From positions 770,977-834,976 of the forward strand of contig JANSYR010000001.1 in the NCBI GenBank assembly GCA_024742285.1: 64,000 bases of DNA. Direction: 5' to 3'. Each line of letters begins with the position of its first letter. Position 1 is the stretch's first letter. The translations under genes and the position numbers were made by a program. Under the pieces are notes generated by a model. It was not told the origin of the DNA and made no database searches. It was given only the letters and a program-made list of their open reading frames with translations. This DNA is from a bacterium. GTDB lineage: Bacteria > Myxococcota_A > UBA9160 > UBA4427. This document shows, one piece after another, positions 35,113 to 44,786 of this stretch.

Positions 35113-37812
35113 ATGGCTTTTTTCCGGTCCGGGGGGATCCGGATCGCCCTCGTGATGCTCGCGGTCGTGACCGTCGGCGCCGCGGTCGGCGCGCTGGCGC
35201 TCTACGTCTGGCTGATGCGGGACCTGCCCGATTTCCACAGCCTGGACGACTACGACCCGCCCGTCGTTTCCGAGGTCTACGATCGCGAGGGCCGTCTGAT
35301 CGGTGAGTTCTACACCGAGAAGCGACGGCTCGTCCCGATCGACGAGATCCCCCGCCACGTACAGCTCGCGTTCGTCGCTGCCGAGGACGGTGCCTTCTTC
35401 GAACACGAAGGCATCGATCTCGTCGCGATCGCCCGTGCCGCGATCAACAACCTGCTCGCCCAGCGGATCACCGGCGGGGCGTCCACGATCACCCAGCAGA
35501 TGGTGAAGAGTCTGCTGCTCACGCCCGAGCGGACCTACACGCGGAAGATGAAGGAGATCATCCTCTCGCGGCAGATCGAGCAGAACTTCACCAAGGACGA
35601 GATCCTCTACCTCTACCTGAACCAGATCTACTTCGGCGGTGGCGCCTGGGGCGTCGGCCAGGCCTCGCGGACCTACTTCGGGAAGGACGCCCAGAGTCTG
35701 ACCGTCTCGGAAGCCGCGATGCTCGCAGGTCTGGTCCAGCGCCCCTCCGCCTACGACCCGCGCCGCAACTTCGACGCCGCGGACGCTCGGCGCCGCTACG
35801 TGCTCGGCCGGATGCTCGGCGACGGGCACATCACCCAGGAGATCTACGACCGCGAGATCGACGTCCCGCCCGTCATCGAGCGCCACCCCGACCTCGAGAA
35901 TTTCGGCGTCGCCGGCCACTTCACCGAGGAGGTCCGCCGCCTCCTCTTCGAGCAGCTCGAAGGCGACCAGGTCCTGAACGACGGCCTGCGGATCGAGACG
36001 ACCCTCGACGTCGACCTCCAGCGCGCGGCGAGCAAGGCCGTCCGCGACGGCCTGATCGCCCACGATCGCCGGCGTGGCTACCGCGGCCCGATCCGCCGGG
36101 TCGACCTCTCGGCCGAGGGCGCCCTCGCCGCAGAGCTCGACAAGCTCGCCGAGGAGAACGACGCCGACTATACGCAGATCGAGCTGCCGCCCGCCGTCTC
36201 CGCCGACTCCGCGGACGCGCCGGCGATGGCCGAAGCCGCGGGCCCGCTCGAGGCGCCGGCGGAAGAGCCGGCCGTGGCGGAAGCCGAAACGGAGCCCGAG
36301 CCCCGGATCGCGTACTCGATGGAAGAGGGCGCGAAGCTCCTCGGCGTGGTCGTCGAGGTCGACCCCGACGCGCAGATGGCGCGGATCGACCTCGGACGCG
36401 GGCTCGTCGGCGTCGCGAGCCTCGACGACGTCGACTGGGCCAAGGAGCCCAACCCCAAGCGGCGGCCGCGCGCAGTCAAGAAGATCCAATCGGTCTTCGC
36501 CGAAGGCGACGTCGCGCGCTTCGTGCGGATCCCCGGCGACGCGGCGGAGATGCCGTCGCTCGTGGCGGAAGCGGAAGCAGCCGAAAAGGCCGCGAAGCCC
36601 GCTACGACGGATCGTCCGGTCGACGACGCGATGCAGGACACCCCGCCGGACATCGCTCGCCTCGACCTCTGGCAGGAACCGGAAGCCGAGGGCGCGCTCC
36701 TCTCGATCGACAACGAGTCCGGCGACGTGCTCGCCATGGTCGGCGGCTACGACTTCGAACGAAGCGAGTTCAACCGCGCGGTCCAGGCCCAGCGCCAGCC
36801 CGGCTCCGCCTTCAAGCCCTTCATCTACGGCGCGGCCCTGACCCGCGGCTTCACGCCGGTCTCGACCCTGATCGACCGGCCGGTCGTCTATACGGACCCG
36901 GTCTCCGGCTTCGTGTGGGCGCCGCGCAACTACGGCCGGAAATTCTATGGGCCGATGACGATGCGCGACGCGCTCAAGAGGTCGGTCAACAACGCGACGG
37001 TCCACCTCTTCCGGGACCTCGGCGTGCGCTACGTGATCGACTACGCGCGGCGCTTCGGGATCCAGGCACCGCTCTCCTCGGATCTCTCCCTGGCCCTCGG
37101 CTCGAGCAGCATGACGCTCCTCGAGCTGACCCGCGCCTACGCGGTCTATCCGCGGGGCGGAACCCGAGTGATCCCGCGCTTCATCCGGAGCGTGACCGAC
37201 GACGAGGGGCACACGCTCCTCGGCGACGTGCCTCTGGGCGACATCCCGTCCCCGGTGCTGAAGCCCCTCGCCGGCCCGAACGACGAGCCCGACACCGAGA
37301 GCTATCCCGACTCCGAGATCCTGCCGACGATGCAGATCATCTCGCCCGCGGACGCGTACCTGATGTCGGACCTGCTCCACGCGGTCGTGCTCGAAGGCAC
37401 GGGGCGCAGGCTCCGCTCCCTCGGTCGAACCGTCGCCGGCAAGACGGGCACGACCAACGACTTCACCGACGCCTGGTTCATGGGTTTCTCGCCCGAGCTG
37501 ACCACCGGGGTGTGGGTCGGACACGACGACAACCAGGTGCTCGGCTGGGGCGAGAGTGGCGGCAAGGCGGCGCTCCCGATCTGGGGTGATTTCATGCGGG
37601 TCGCCCTGGCGCCCTACCCCCAGCGCGACTTCGAGGTCCCCGCGCACATCGAGTTCCAGCGGATCGACCGCAGCTCCGGCCTGATCGCCGACGCGAATAC
37701 CCAGGACGCCTACTTCCAGCCCTTCCTCGAAGGCACGGCCCCCGACCAGAGCTTCACCGAGCAGACGACCACCCGGAAGACGCGCCGCGCGGCCCGCGAC
37801 GACATCTTCTGA
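35113..37812 (+). CDS. Penicillin-binding protein 1A (class A)
   Basis: 899-residue bifunctional peptidoglycan synthase. One TM helix (10-35) is followed by a GT51 glycosyltransferase (catalytic Glu in EDGAFFEHEG, 91-100; GGASTITQQ). Next comes an inserted, acidic Ala/Pro/Glu-rich segment in the OB-like region (about 355-410). The transpeptidase domain has SxxK at 565-568 (PGSAFKP), SVN near 624 and KTG at 777. Active residues are all present. It is a single gene, divergent from gshB by 138 bp. The insertion makes it longer than average. Confidence 0.95.
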   Translation: MAFFRSGGIRIALVMLAVVTVGAAVGALALYVWLMRDLPDFHSLDDYDPPVVSEVYDREGRLIGEFYTEKRRLVPIDEIPRHVQLAFVAAEDGAFFEHEGIDLVAIARAAINNLLAQRITGGASTITQQMVKSLLLTPERTYTRKMKEIILSRQIEQNFTKDEILYLYLNQIYFGGGAWGVGQASRTYFGKDAQSLTVSEAAMLAGLVQRPSAYDPRRNFDAADARRRYVLGRMLGDGHITQEIYDREIDVPPVIERHPDLENFGVAGHFTEEVRRLLFEQLEGDQVLNDGLRIETTLDVDLQRAASKAVRDGLIAHDRRRGYRGPIRRVDLSAEGALAAELDKLAEENDADYTQIELPPAVSADSADAPAMAEAAGPLEAPAEEPAVAEAETEPEPRIAYSMEEGAKLLGVVVEVDPDAQMARIDLGRGLVGVASLDDVDWAKEPNPKRRPRAVKKIQSVFAEGDVARFVRIPGDAAEMPSLVAEAEAAEKAAKPATTDRPVDDAMQDTPPDIARLDLWQEPEAEGALLSIDNESGDVLAMVGGYDFERSEFNRAVQAQRQPGSAFKPFIYGAALTRGFTPVSTLIDRPVVYTDPVSGFVWAPRNYGRKFYGPMTMRDALKRSVNNATVHLFRDLGVRYVIDYARRFGIQAPLSSDLSLALGSSSMTLLELTRAYAVYPRGGTRVIPRFIRSVTDDEGHTLLGDVPLGDIPSPVLKPLAGPNDEPDTESYPDSEILPTMQIISPADAYLMSDLLHAVVLEGTGRRLRSLGRTVAGKTGTTNDFTDAWFMGFSPELTTGVWVGHDDNQVLGWGESGGKAALPIWGDFMRVALAPYPQRDFEVPAHIEFQRIDRSSGLIADANTQDAYFQPFLEGTAPDQSFTEQTTTRKTRRAARDDIF

Positions 37813-37892
37813 TCCCACTGCCCCGTCGACGAAGCCCTTCACTCCGCTCGGCGCGTTGACAGCGAGCGGCGTCGCCGCGACCCTCCGCCTCC

Positions 37893-39266
37893 ATGGGGGG
37901 AGACGCGAACATCGCTTCGCGTCGCGGTCCGGGTACGCCTGCGTCCCGGTCGAGCGACACGAGAACGGACGGCCGCGGGCCGACGTCCGCGAGCGGCGAC
38001 GCGCCGAGCGATCTCGCGCGCGTGCTCGATCGGCGGACCGACTCGCGCCGCGCGACGAAGCGCCGTCGCGCGGCGGAAGACGCACTGCTCGACGCGGTCT
38101 TCTCGACCCCCGATCCGCGCCCCGAGAGCCTGGGCAGCGAGGGCCAGCATCTCCTCTTGAAGGCGCTCGCCCGTCTCTAGCGTCAGGAAGACATCGACGC
38201 CGCCGTCGCCTGGTCCCTCGACCTCGACGGCCGGCCGATCGTGCTCGGCGCGCTTCCCCTTCGCGCTGCGTCGCGGACCGAGGCGAGCCCGGAGACCTAT
38301 CGCGCGCTCGCGGGTCTCGAACGGGTGCAGCGTCTGACCGATCCGGATCTCGGAGACGCGCTCGAAGCCCTCGCCGCGAAGGGGATCGCGGCCGCCGCGC
38401 CCATCCCGGGCCTCGGCGATGCCGCCTCCGCGGTCGTGCTCGTCTATCCGACGAAGATCGGAAGGCCGCTGCGTCCGCGCACGATCGCCGTCCTCGCCGA
38501 AGTCGCGGCGAAGCTCGGGAAGACGCTCTCCACGAGCCTCGCCCTCGAGCGGATGACGCGACTCGACGACGCGGTGCGACGCCTCGACCGGATGGCGGCC
38601 CTCGGCGGCCTCGTGTCGGAGATCGTGCACGAGATCCGCAATCCGCTGGTCTCGGTGAAGACCTTCCTGCAGCTCCTCCCGGACCGCCTCGATGATCCCG
38701 AGTTCCACGAAGGTTTCCGGGGCGTCGTCGAGGACGAGGTCGGCCGGCTCGAACGCATGCTCGAGGACCTGCTCCGCCACGCGCGCCCGACGCCGCTCGG
38801 GACTCCCCTCGAGCCCGACGCGAGGATCGCCAGCGCGATCGAAACGACCCTCCAGCTGCTGACCTATCGCAGCCGCGAGAAGGGGATCGCCCTCGAGACC
38901 TCGATCCGCGACGAGCTCCCGGCCCTCGCCCTCCCGGAGGACGCGCTTCGCCAACTGATGATGAACCTCGTCCTGAACGCGACCGAGGTCACGCCGAGCG
39001 GCGGCACGATCCGAGTCGAGGCGGATTGGAGCGCCCTCTCGCCGAACCACGTCTCGATCATCGTGCAGGACGAAGGCCCCGGCCTCGACCCGGCCGTGGC
39101 CGCCCGGATCTTCGAGCCCTTCTGGACGACGCGAAGCGACGGCAACGGCGGCCTCGGTCTCGCCATCTGCAAGCGGATCATCGAAGACGCCGCGGGCACG
39201 ATCGAGCTCGAAGAGACGGGAGCGCCCGGCGCCCGCTTCCGGATCGAGCTGCCGATCGCGAGCTGA
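37893..39266 (+). pseudogene. Histidine kinase gene with in-frame amber codon
   Basis: One reading frame spans 37893-39266 but has TAG at 38178-38180. Upstream lie 95 codons (basic, low-complexity start, then LLDAVFSTPDPRPESLG). Downstream the frame continues without a break into RQEDIDAAVAWSLDLDGRPI, a GAF-like region, an H-box (SEIVHEIRNPLVSVKTFLQLLP) and an HATPase (NLVLNATEV, DEGPGLDPAVAARIFEPFWTTR, GGLGLAICKRI). Domains after the stop are intact, so a protein could start at GTG 38241. Possible reasons are a nonsense mutation, a sequencing error, or reinitiation. No response regulator is adjacent. Confidence 0.75.
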
Positions 39267-39282
39267 CGACGCGCTTCGGGAA

Positions 39283-39954
39283 TCAGTCCCGGAGCCAGTC
39301 CCGACACGCGCGACCGACCTCGGCCAGCCCGGCCATGAAGAAGTGGTCGACGCCCTCGAGCTCGACGAGCGTGGCGTTCTCGAGCGGCGCGAGCTTCGCG
39401 CGCAGCTCGCCGAGCGGGACGTACTCGTCGCGGTCGCCGGCGATCGCCAGGACCGGATGGCCCCAGGCCGCGAGCGCGTCCGCGTCGAGCATCGCCGGCG
39501 GCGGCGCGACCAGGATCGCGCGCCGCGTCCGCGACGACTCGGCGATCACGCGCGAGGCCGCGAGCGAGCCCCACGAGTATCCCGCCGCGAGGAGCGGACC
39601 GTCTCCCGTCTCTTCTTCCCCGGCGTCTTCGAGGAACCGGAGCGCCGCCCGGTAGTCTTCGTCGGCATCGTCCATCTCGCCCGACGGACTCCCGGCGCTC
39701 GCCCCTACGCCGCGCCAGTTGAAGCGGAGCGAGCCCCAGCCGCAGTCGCTCGCGGCGAGGGCGACCTCGGTCGCGACGGGGGAGTCCATGCTCCCGCCCA
39801 TCAGCGGGTGCGGCGGCGCCATGACGGCGCCACCTCGGGCGCCTTCTTCGTCCCGGGCCGGCAGCCAGAGCCCTTCGAGGCTCGCGCCGGCGGGCCAGGC
39901 TTCGGAGTCGGGCAGGGAGATCGTCGCGGGGCGTTCGAAGGGGCGCGGAGACAT
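39283..39954 (-). CDS. Alpha/beta-fold hydrolase
   Basis: 223 residues, COG2945-like hydrolase. HPLMGGSMDSPV (oxyanion region), RFNWRGVGASAG, then the nucleophile elbow AGYSWGS (Ser), Asp in IAGDRDEYVP and His in GVDHFFMAG complete the catalytic triad. Cytoplasmic, no signal. These proteins act on small esters; the substrate is not deducible. Start ATG at 39954, divergent from the NUDIX gene 66 bp away. Confidence 0.85.
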   Translation of the reverse strand: MSPRPFERPATISLPDSEAWPAGASLEGLWLPARDEEGARGGAVMAPPHPLMGGSMDSPVATEVALAASDCGWGSLRFNWRGVGASAGSPSGEMDDADEDYRAALRFLEDAGEEETGDGPLLAAGYSWGSLAASRVIAESSRTRRAILVAPPPAMLDADALAAWGHPVLAIAGDRDEYVPLGELRAKLAPLENATLVELEGVDHFFMAGLAEVGRACRDWLRD

Positions 39955-40020
39955 GCGGCGGAGCCTACCCTGCTCCTGGCCCGTGTGCTGGAAGGACGTC
40001 ACGCGCGTGACGGAGGTGGA

Positions 40021-40539
40021 ATGAACGAAGAGGATCGCCCGGTGACCCGCGCGAAGTCGATCGACGTGACGACGGAGATCGTGGATCTGCCGAATGGTCG
40101 ACGCGTCGAGTTCGATCTCGTGCGCCATCCGGGCGCCGCGGCGGTCGTGCCCTTCATGGACGACGGGCGGGTACTGCTGATCCGTCAGTACCGCTTCGCG
40201 ACCGGCGGCGAGATCCTCGAGATCCCGGCCGGGAAGCTCGACCCCGGCGAGGCGCCGGAGGCCTGCGCCACCCGGGAGCTCGAAGAGGAGACCGGCTACC
40301 GCGCCGGCCGGCTCGAGCGACTCGGCTCGATCTGGACGAGCCCGGGCTTCTGCGACGAGGTCATCCATCTCTTCGCGGCCTTCGATCTCACGCCGACCGA
40401 ACAGCGCCTCGAGCCCGACGAGATCATCGAGCTCGTCCCGACCCCCCTCGACCGGGCCCTCGACGATCTGTCCGGTCCGGTCGTCGACGGCAAGACGGCC
40501 ACCGCCCTCCTTCTGGCCTCGCGGCTGAACCGTTCGTGA
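40021..40539 (+). CDS. NUDIX hydrolase (ADP-ribose pyrophosphatase type)
   Basis: 172 residues. The NUDIX box runs GKLDPGEAPEACATRELEEE, then TGY; it fits GX5EX7REUXEEXGU. The upstream strand VVPFMDDGRVLLIRQYRFA and EILEIPAGKL are typical of ADP-ribose pyrophosphatase, which cleaves ADP-ribose to AMP and ribose-5-phosphate. Start ATG at 40021. Confidence 0.92.
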   Translation: MNEEDRPVTRAKSIDVTTEIVDLPNGRRVEFDLVRHPGAAAVVPFMDDGRVLLIRQYRFATGGEILEIPAGKLDPGEAPEACATRELEEETGYRAGRLERLGSIWTSPGFCDEVIHLFAAFDLTPTEQRLEPDEIIELVPTPLDRALDDLSGPVVDGKTATALLLASRLNRS

Positions 40540-40925
40540 ATCGGATTGATTCGACGGATCGGCGATTCTGAGGGCTCTCTCACACCCTCGGGGACCTCTC
40601 GTGCCCCTGCGTTCCGATTGACGGCGCAGTTTCGTTGACCCCGTATTCAACGATCCTTAGTCTTCCGTGGTTCAGCGGGTTCACGCGCCTTTCCCGCCGA
40701 CACCCATCCCGAGGTCACGGAATCTCAGTCGAAGAGAACCCTTTCCCGCCCGATCGATCGGCTGGGGCGAATCGAACGGGGTTCCGCAGAAGAAGTCGAA
40801 GACACGAGAGCTTTTCGGCCCGCCCCACCCCCTTCGACCGGTGAGGCCCGCCGTCTTCGGTCGCCGCGCGAGTCGCGCCGACCTCCTGGAGTTTCGAATC
40901 GGTGTACGGACGTGGTGGCGCGCAG
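40540..40925. other. Intergenic region before the rhomboid gene
   Basis: 386 bp with no gene that I can support. GC is lower than in the flanking genes. A possible sigma-70 promoter (TTGACC, 17-bp spacer, TAGTCT) is at 40635-40663, pointing right. Nothing else was recognised. Confidence 0.5.
40635..40663 (+). promoter_or_regulatory. Possible sigma-70 promoter upstream of the rhomboid gene
   Basis: TTGACC at 40635-40640 and TAGTCT at 40658-40663 are 17 bp apart; the -10 is weak (three of six matches). The long leader (260 bp) to the gene lowers confidence. Confidence 0.3.
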
Positions 40926-41696
40926 ATGAGCTTCGGTCCTCCGCAGACCCCGGAGATCATCAAGAATCTGATGATCGCCAATCTGGTCGTGTACATCGCC
41001 CAGATCGCCGGCCCGCGCTTCTTCGGGATCGACATCACCTCCCTCGGCACGGTCGTCCCCGGCGCCGTCTGGCAGGATTTCGAGCTCTGGCGAATCTTCA
41101 CCTACATGTGGCTCCACAGTACGGGGTCCATCCTCCACATCGCGTTCAACATGTTCTCGCTGTGGATGTTCGGTTCGGCGGTCGCGCTGCTCTGGGGTGA
41201 CGAACGTTTCCTCAAGTACTACCTGCTCTGCGGAACCGGCGCGGGCTTCCTGATCGCGACGATCCCGTCGCTCCTCGCGATCCTCGGAATCGGCAGCCCC
41301 GCGACGACCGTCTGGGGGCACACCCTCGGCGCGTCCGGCGCGGTCATGGGCGTCCTCCTCGCCTACTCCTTCACGTGGCCCGACCGCACGATCATGCTGA
41401 TCTTCCCGCCGATCCCGATCAAGGCGATCTGGCTGATCCCGCTGCTCTTCCTGATCGAGTTCCTCTCGTCGGGTCCGGGCAGCAACATCAGCCACACCGG
41501 CCACCTCGCCGGCGTCCTCGTCGGCTGGATCTACCTCGTGAACGAGGGGCGCACGCCCGGTGCTCCGACTCCCCAGACCCTCCTCCTGAAGTTCCGACGC
41601 TGGCGGATGCGACAGAAGATCCGCGCGGTCCATCGGGAGGACCAACGCGATCGTCAGCGCCGGAACGACGACGACGATCCCAGGCGGTTCCACTGA
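40926..41696 (+). CDS. Rhomboid-family intramembrane serine protease
   Basis: 256 residues, six or seven membrane segments and a basic, Asp/Arg-rich C-terminal tail. The catalytic Ser is in LGASGAVMG and the His in SHTGHLAGVLVGW, both within membrane helices as in GlpG. WRIFTYMWLHS with HIAFNMFSLWMFGS is the N-terminal rhomboid motif. I chose ATG at 40926; a GTG 24 bp upstream is possible. It overlaps the next gene by one base (TGATG), so the two are coupled. Confidence 0.93.
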   Translation: MSFGPPQTPEIIKNLMIANLVVYIAQIAGPRFFGIDITSLGTVVPGAVWQDFELWRIFTYMWLHSTGSILHIAFNMFSLWMFGSAVALLWGDERFLKYYLLCGTGAGFLIATIPSLLAILGIGSPATTVWGHTLGASGAVMGVLLAYSFTWPDRTIMLIFPPIPIKAIWLIPLLFLIEFLSSGPGSNISHTGHLAGVLVGWIYLVNEGRTPGAPTPQTLLLKFRRWRMRQKIRAVHREDQRDRQRRNDDDDPRRFH

Positions 41697-42580
41697 TGGG
41701 CAGGCGAACCGACGACGACGCGACGAACGAGGGACCGGGCTTCGGCGGCCTGATCCGAACCCTCTTCTCGCGAATTCCGTGGGGCGAGCAGTGCACCGAG
41801 GAGGAGGTCCTCGTCGTGCCGGCCCCGCGCGGTCAGGCCCTCAGCGTCCGGAACGCGAACGGCAAGACCCGCGTCGTCGGCGAGGACCGGGACGACATCG
41901 AGGTCCGGATCACCAAGAGCGTCCGCGCCGACTGCGAAGACATGGCCGCGAAGCTCCTCGAATCGATCAAGCTCCAGAGCTCGGACGCCTCGGACGTGCT
42001 CGAGATCGAGGTCCAGATCCCGCGCAAGTGCGCGCGACACGGCCTCGCCCACCTCGAGCTGCGCGTCCCGCGCGAGACCCGGGTCGCGCTCAGCTCCACG
42101 AACGGGAAGATCTGCCTCGAGAACCTCGACCGTCCGATCCGCGCGCGCTCGAGCAACGGCTCGGTCTCGATCGTCGAGGTGAACGGCGACATCGACGTCA
42201 CGACCGCCAACGCCAAGGTCGCCTGCAAGTGCACCAGTGGCCATCTCCGGGCCCGCTCGAGCAACGGAAAGATCGAGGTCGGTGGCCACGAAGGCTCCGT
42301 CGACGCCTCGACCTCGAACGGCGTGATCAAGGCCTCCCTCGACGTGCTCGGCGATTCCGGCGTGTCGCTCACGACGAGCAACGGGCGGATCGCCCTCGAG
42401 CTCCCCGAGAAGCCGGACGCGGACGTCGACATCCGCGTCGAGAACGGCCACATCCGGAACGACCTCGACCTCGAGGACCTGAACGGAAACGATGGCGCCG
42501 GCCGTGTCCGTGGCCGCGTCGGCAAGGGCGGCCCGCCGATCCGCCTGCGAACCTCGAACGGAACGGTCTCCGTCCGTTAG
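41696..42580 (+). CDS. DUF4097-like beta-helix protein
   Basis: 294 residues with no signal peptide. From residue 45 a repetitive pattern of short strands ending in S/T-N-G (RNANGKTRV, SSTNGKICL, SSNGSVSI, SSNGKIEV, TSNGVIKA, TSNGRIAL, TSNGTVSV) marks the DUF4097 right-handed beta-helix/adhesin-like fold. Coils of about 20 residues repeat seven or more times. Function is unknown; relatives are often near membrane-stress or anti-sigma genes. Coupled to the rhomboid gene, which might process or regulate it. Confidence 0.85.
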   Translation: MGRRTDDDATNEGPGFGGLIRTLFSRIPWGEQCTEEEVLVVPAPRGQALSVRNANGKTRVVGEDRDDIEVRITKSVRADCEDMAAKLLESIKLQSSDASDVLEIEVQIPRKCARHGLAHLELRVPRETRVALSSTNGKICLENLDRPIRARSSNGSVSIVEVNGDIDVTTANAKVACKCTSGHLRARSSNGKIEVGGHEGSVDASTSNGVIKASLDVLGDSGVSLTTSNGRIALELPEKPDADVDIRVENGHIRNDLDLEDLNGNDGAGRVRGRVGKGGPPIRLRTSNGTVSVR

Positions 42581-42638
42581 TCGAGCGCCCACGCCGACAT
42601 GGCGCCTGCGCCAGACTGGAAGCCGCCGGGGCCACTAC

Positions 42639-43163
42639 CTAAAAGGAGTACCGCGCCGGCTGCGCCTCGCCGCTCGTCGCCGCCTCGAGCCAGTCGTGAC
42701 GCTCGCCGCAGGTCGCGTCGACGATGATCCCGGGCTCCCCTGCGTGGGCTCCCGGGAGCCTGCTCATCTCGAGCATCGCCGTGCTCCGTTCGATCGACTC
42801 GCTCGGCCCCTGCCAGGCGTAGTCGATCAGCTGGAGCGGGAACTCGCACTGCTCGTGGAGCGCCGTCCGCAGACGCCGGTACGTGTGGTCGATCTCTTCG
42901 TCGAGGGCCGCGGGACAGAGCAGCGGCGACCCGTCGCAGGCAGCGCGCTCGCTACAACCCGTGACCTCGTGGGAGAGCGCGTGCAGCTTGCGGAAGAGTC
43001 CCTCGCAGACGCTCTCGTACTTCGTGACCCGCATGGGTCCGGGCGTCGGCTCTTCGGCCGCCACCGACCCTTCGAGGGCAGAGACCAGGGACGACGCCGT
43101 GAAGAACGTGAGGAACGTGATCAGGCCGGCCGGCGGCAGGCAGGCGAGCAGTCGAAGACGCAT
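42639..43163 (-). CDS. Secreted Cys-containing hypothetical protein
   Basis: 174 residues with an N-terminal hydrophobic segment (signal peptide or anchor, residues 5-30, ending SALEGS). Six cysteines in the mature part (GCSERAACDG, LCPAALDEE, EQCEF, ATCGE) suggest disulfide bonds in the periplasm. No family recognised. I chose the ATG at 43163 because it opens the signal peptide. Confidence 0.72.
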   Translation of the reverse strand: MRLRLLACLPPAGLITFLTFFTASSLVSALEGSVAAEEPTPGPMRVTKYESVCEGLFRKLHALSHEVTGCSERAACDGSPLLCPAALDEEIDHTYRRLRTALHEQCEFPLQLIDYAWQGPSESIERSTAMLEMSRLPGAHAGEPGIIVDATCGERHDWLEAATSGEAQPARYSF

Positions 43164-43369
43164 GCGGATCCTCCCGAGAGGCCGGGCGGCGCGAACACGT
43201 CGTGAGCCCGGCTCCTGAAGCCACCCTAACAGCGTCCGTCCGGACCGTGGAACCAAATCGGTTCGCCCTCCGAACTGAGCAGGCGTCAAGAAGGGCCTCA
43301 GACACGCGCCGCGAAAGAATCTCGCGAAATCGTCATCCGACGATTCGTCAGCGTTCCGAAAGCCCTCGC

Positions 43370-43822
43370 CTAATGTCCGTCCTCGATCATCTCGACCCGG
43401 AGTCCATCCGGATCCTCGAGGAAGAACATCCGGACGGGCGTCTCCAGCTCCGAGAAGGAGTAGATCTCCGTCGGGTTGCGGCCCTCCGAGGTCGCCCGGG
43501 CGTGGGCGGCGTCGAGGTCGGGCACGCGGAACGACAGGCCCGAGAGACCGAGGGGCTTCTCGAAGGGCCCGAGCGGCTCGCGGATCCGCTTCTCGTCGAG
43601 GGTCTCGATCGTATGGATGCGCGTCCCGCCGACGAGGATGAAGGTGTCACGGATCCGGACGCCCTCGCGGCCGAAGATCGCGTCGAGGGCCGGCGACGCG
43701 AGCTCCTCGTCCTGCTCGAGCTCGCCGCCGAGCCCCTTGCACCAGAAATCGATCGTCGCGTCGGTGTCGGCGCAGTGCAGGATCAGGTGGCTCGTCTCGA
43801 CGCTCGTCTTCGCTTCGCTCAT
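43370..43822 (-). CDS. VOC-fold (glyoxalase-like) protein
   Basis: 150 residues, two beta-alpha-beta-beta-beta modules of the vicinal-oxygen-chelate superfamily. HLILHCADTDATIDFW starts module 1, LSFRVPDLDAAHARATSEG starts module 2, and FFLEDPDGLRVEMIE is the closing strand. Metal ligands are His at the start of module 1 and Glu near the end. Likely a dioxygenase or glyoxalase; substrate unknown. Confidence 0.9.
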   Translation of the reverse strand: MSEAKTSVETSHLILHCADTDATIDFWCKGLGGELEQDEELASPALDAIFGREGVRIRDTFILVGGTRIHTIETLDEKRIREPLGPFEKPLGLSGLSFRVPDLDAAHARATSEGRNPTEIYSFSELETPVRMFFLEDPDGLRVEMIEDGH

Positions 43823-43964
43823 GGCCGGCTCCTCTCGGGTGTTCGGGTGGGCGTTTGGCGAATGTGCCTCCCCTCTGCGAAGTTGACGCTCGTGGGCGCG
43901 ACGGACAACCCCGGCGGACGGGCCGCGCCCGGACGCCCTCGCGGCCGGGAAAGGGACGAGCAAC

Positions 43965-44405
43965 ATGCCTGGAGACGACGAGAACGGCCCCACCCTGCGC
44001 GGGAGCTGCCTCTGCGGCGCGATCGCCTACACGATTCGGGGTCCTTTCCGGCTGGTCGCGCGCTGCCACTGCTCCATGTGCCAGAAGGCCTCGGGCGCGG
44101 AGTTCGCGACGAACGCCTCGGCCGACCGCGCGGGCTTCGAGCTCCTCCGCGGCGCCGACCGCGTGAAGGCCCATGAATCGTCCCCCGGCGAGTTCCGGGA
44201 GTTCTGTCGCGACTGCGGCTCGCCCCTCTGGAAGCGGAAGGAGAGCGACCCCGACACGGTCCGCATCCGCCTCGGCAATCTGGACGACCCCTTCACCGAC
44301 CCGATCCAGATCCGTGTCTTCACGGAGAACAAGCAGGCCCACTCTCCGATCCCCGACGACGGCGTCCCCGCCTTCGCGACGCTACCCGGCGCGCCGGGCG
44401 ACTAA
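43965..44405 (+). CDS. GFA-family (CENP-V/GFA zinc fold) protein
   Basis: 146-residue zinc protein of the GFA (glutathione-dependent formaldehyde-activating, CENP-V) family. Ligands: GSCLCGA, then ARCHCSMCQKASG, then FCRDCGSPLW, giving the three Cys pairs. The family is mostly of unknown substrate. It converges with a second GFA gene (44402-44782) with a 4-bp overlap. A third GFA gene is in the integron array (52245-52673). Confidence 0.93.
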   Translation: MPGDDENGPTLRGSCLCGAIAYTIRGPFRLVARCHCSMCQKASGAEFATNASADRAGFELLRGADRVKAHESSPGEFREFCRDCGSPLWKRKESDPDTVRIRLGNLDDPFTDPIQIRVFTENKQAHSPIPDDGVPAFATLPGAPGD

Positions 44406-44782
44406 CGGATCGACTCGACGTTCGCCTCCCAGTTGCGACCGTCGAAGGGAGTCGCCTTCCAGCGCCGATCGTCCTCGCCCTCCCACTCGTCGAGGCAGCG
44501 CACGTTCACGTCGATCCCTTCCGGGTGCGAGCGCGGATGGCTGAAGGGATGGATGCCGCACGTGCGGCAGAAGCGGTGCCGCGCCCTCCCCGTGTTGAAG
44601 CGGTAGGTCGCGAGCCCGTCCTCGCCCTGCAGGATCTCGAAGGCATCGGCCTCGACGATCAGTCCGCGCATCCCCTTCGCCTCGCACATCGAGCAGTTGC
44701 AGAGGAAGTGCTCCCGCTTCTCGACCCGGACGCGGAACCGAAACGCCCCGCAATGGCAGCCCCCTTCGAGCCAGTCGCCCAC
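44402..44782 (-). CDS. GFA-family protein
   Basis: 126 residues with the GFA zinc ligands: GGCHCGAFRF, LCNCSMCEAKG and FCRTCGIHPFSHPRSH. It is a clearly different subfamily from the neighbouring GFA gene (IHPFSHPRSHPEG matches the typical GFA long loop). Start ATG at 44782, and it lies 4 bp before the small membrane gene on the same strand. Confidence 0.93.
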   Translation of the reverse strand: MGDWLEGGCHCGAFRFRVRVEKREHFLCNCSMCEAKGMRGLIVEADAFEILQGEDGLATYRFNTGRARHRFCRTCGIHPFSHPRSHPEGIDVNVRCLDEWEGEDDRRWKATPFDGRNWEANVESIR

Positions 44783-44786
44783 GCCG

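Noticed and set aside
38178..38180. TAG read as pyrrolysine
   Set aside because: TAG is used as a normal stop in neighbouring genes and no Pyl genes are visible; a nonsense mutation or base error is simpler.
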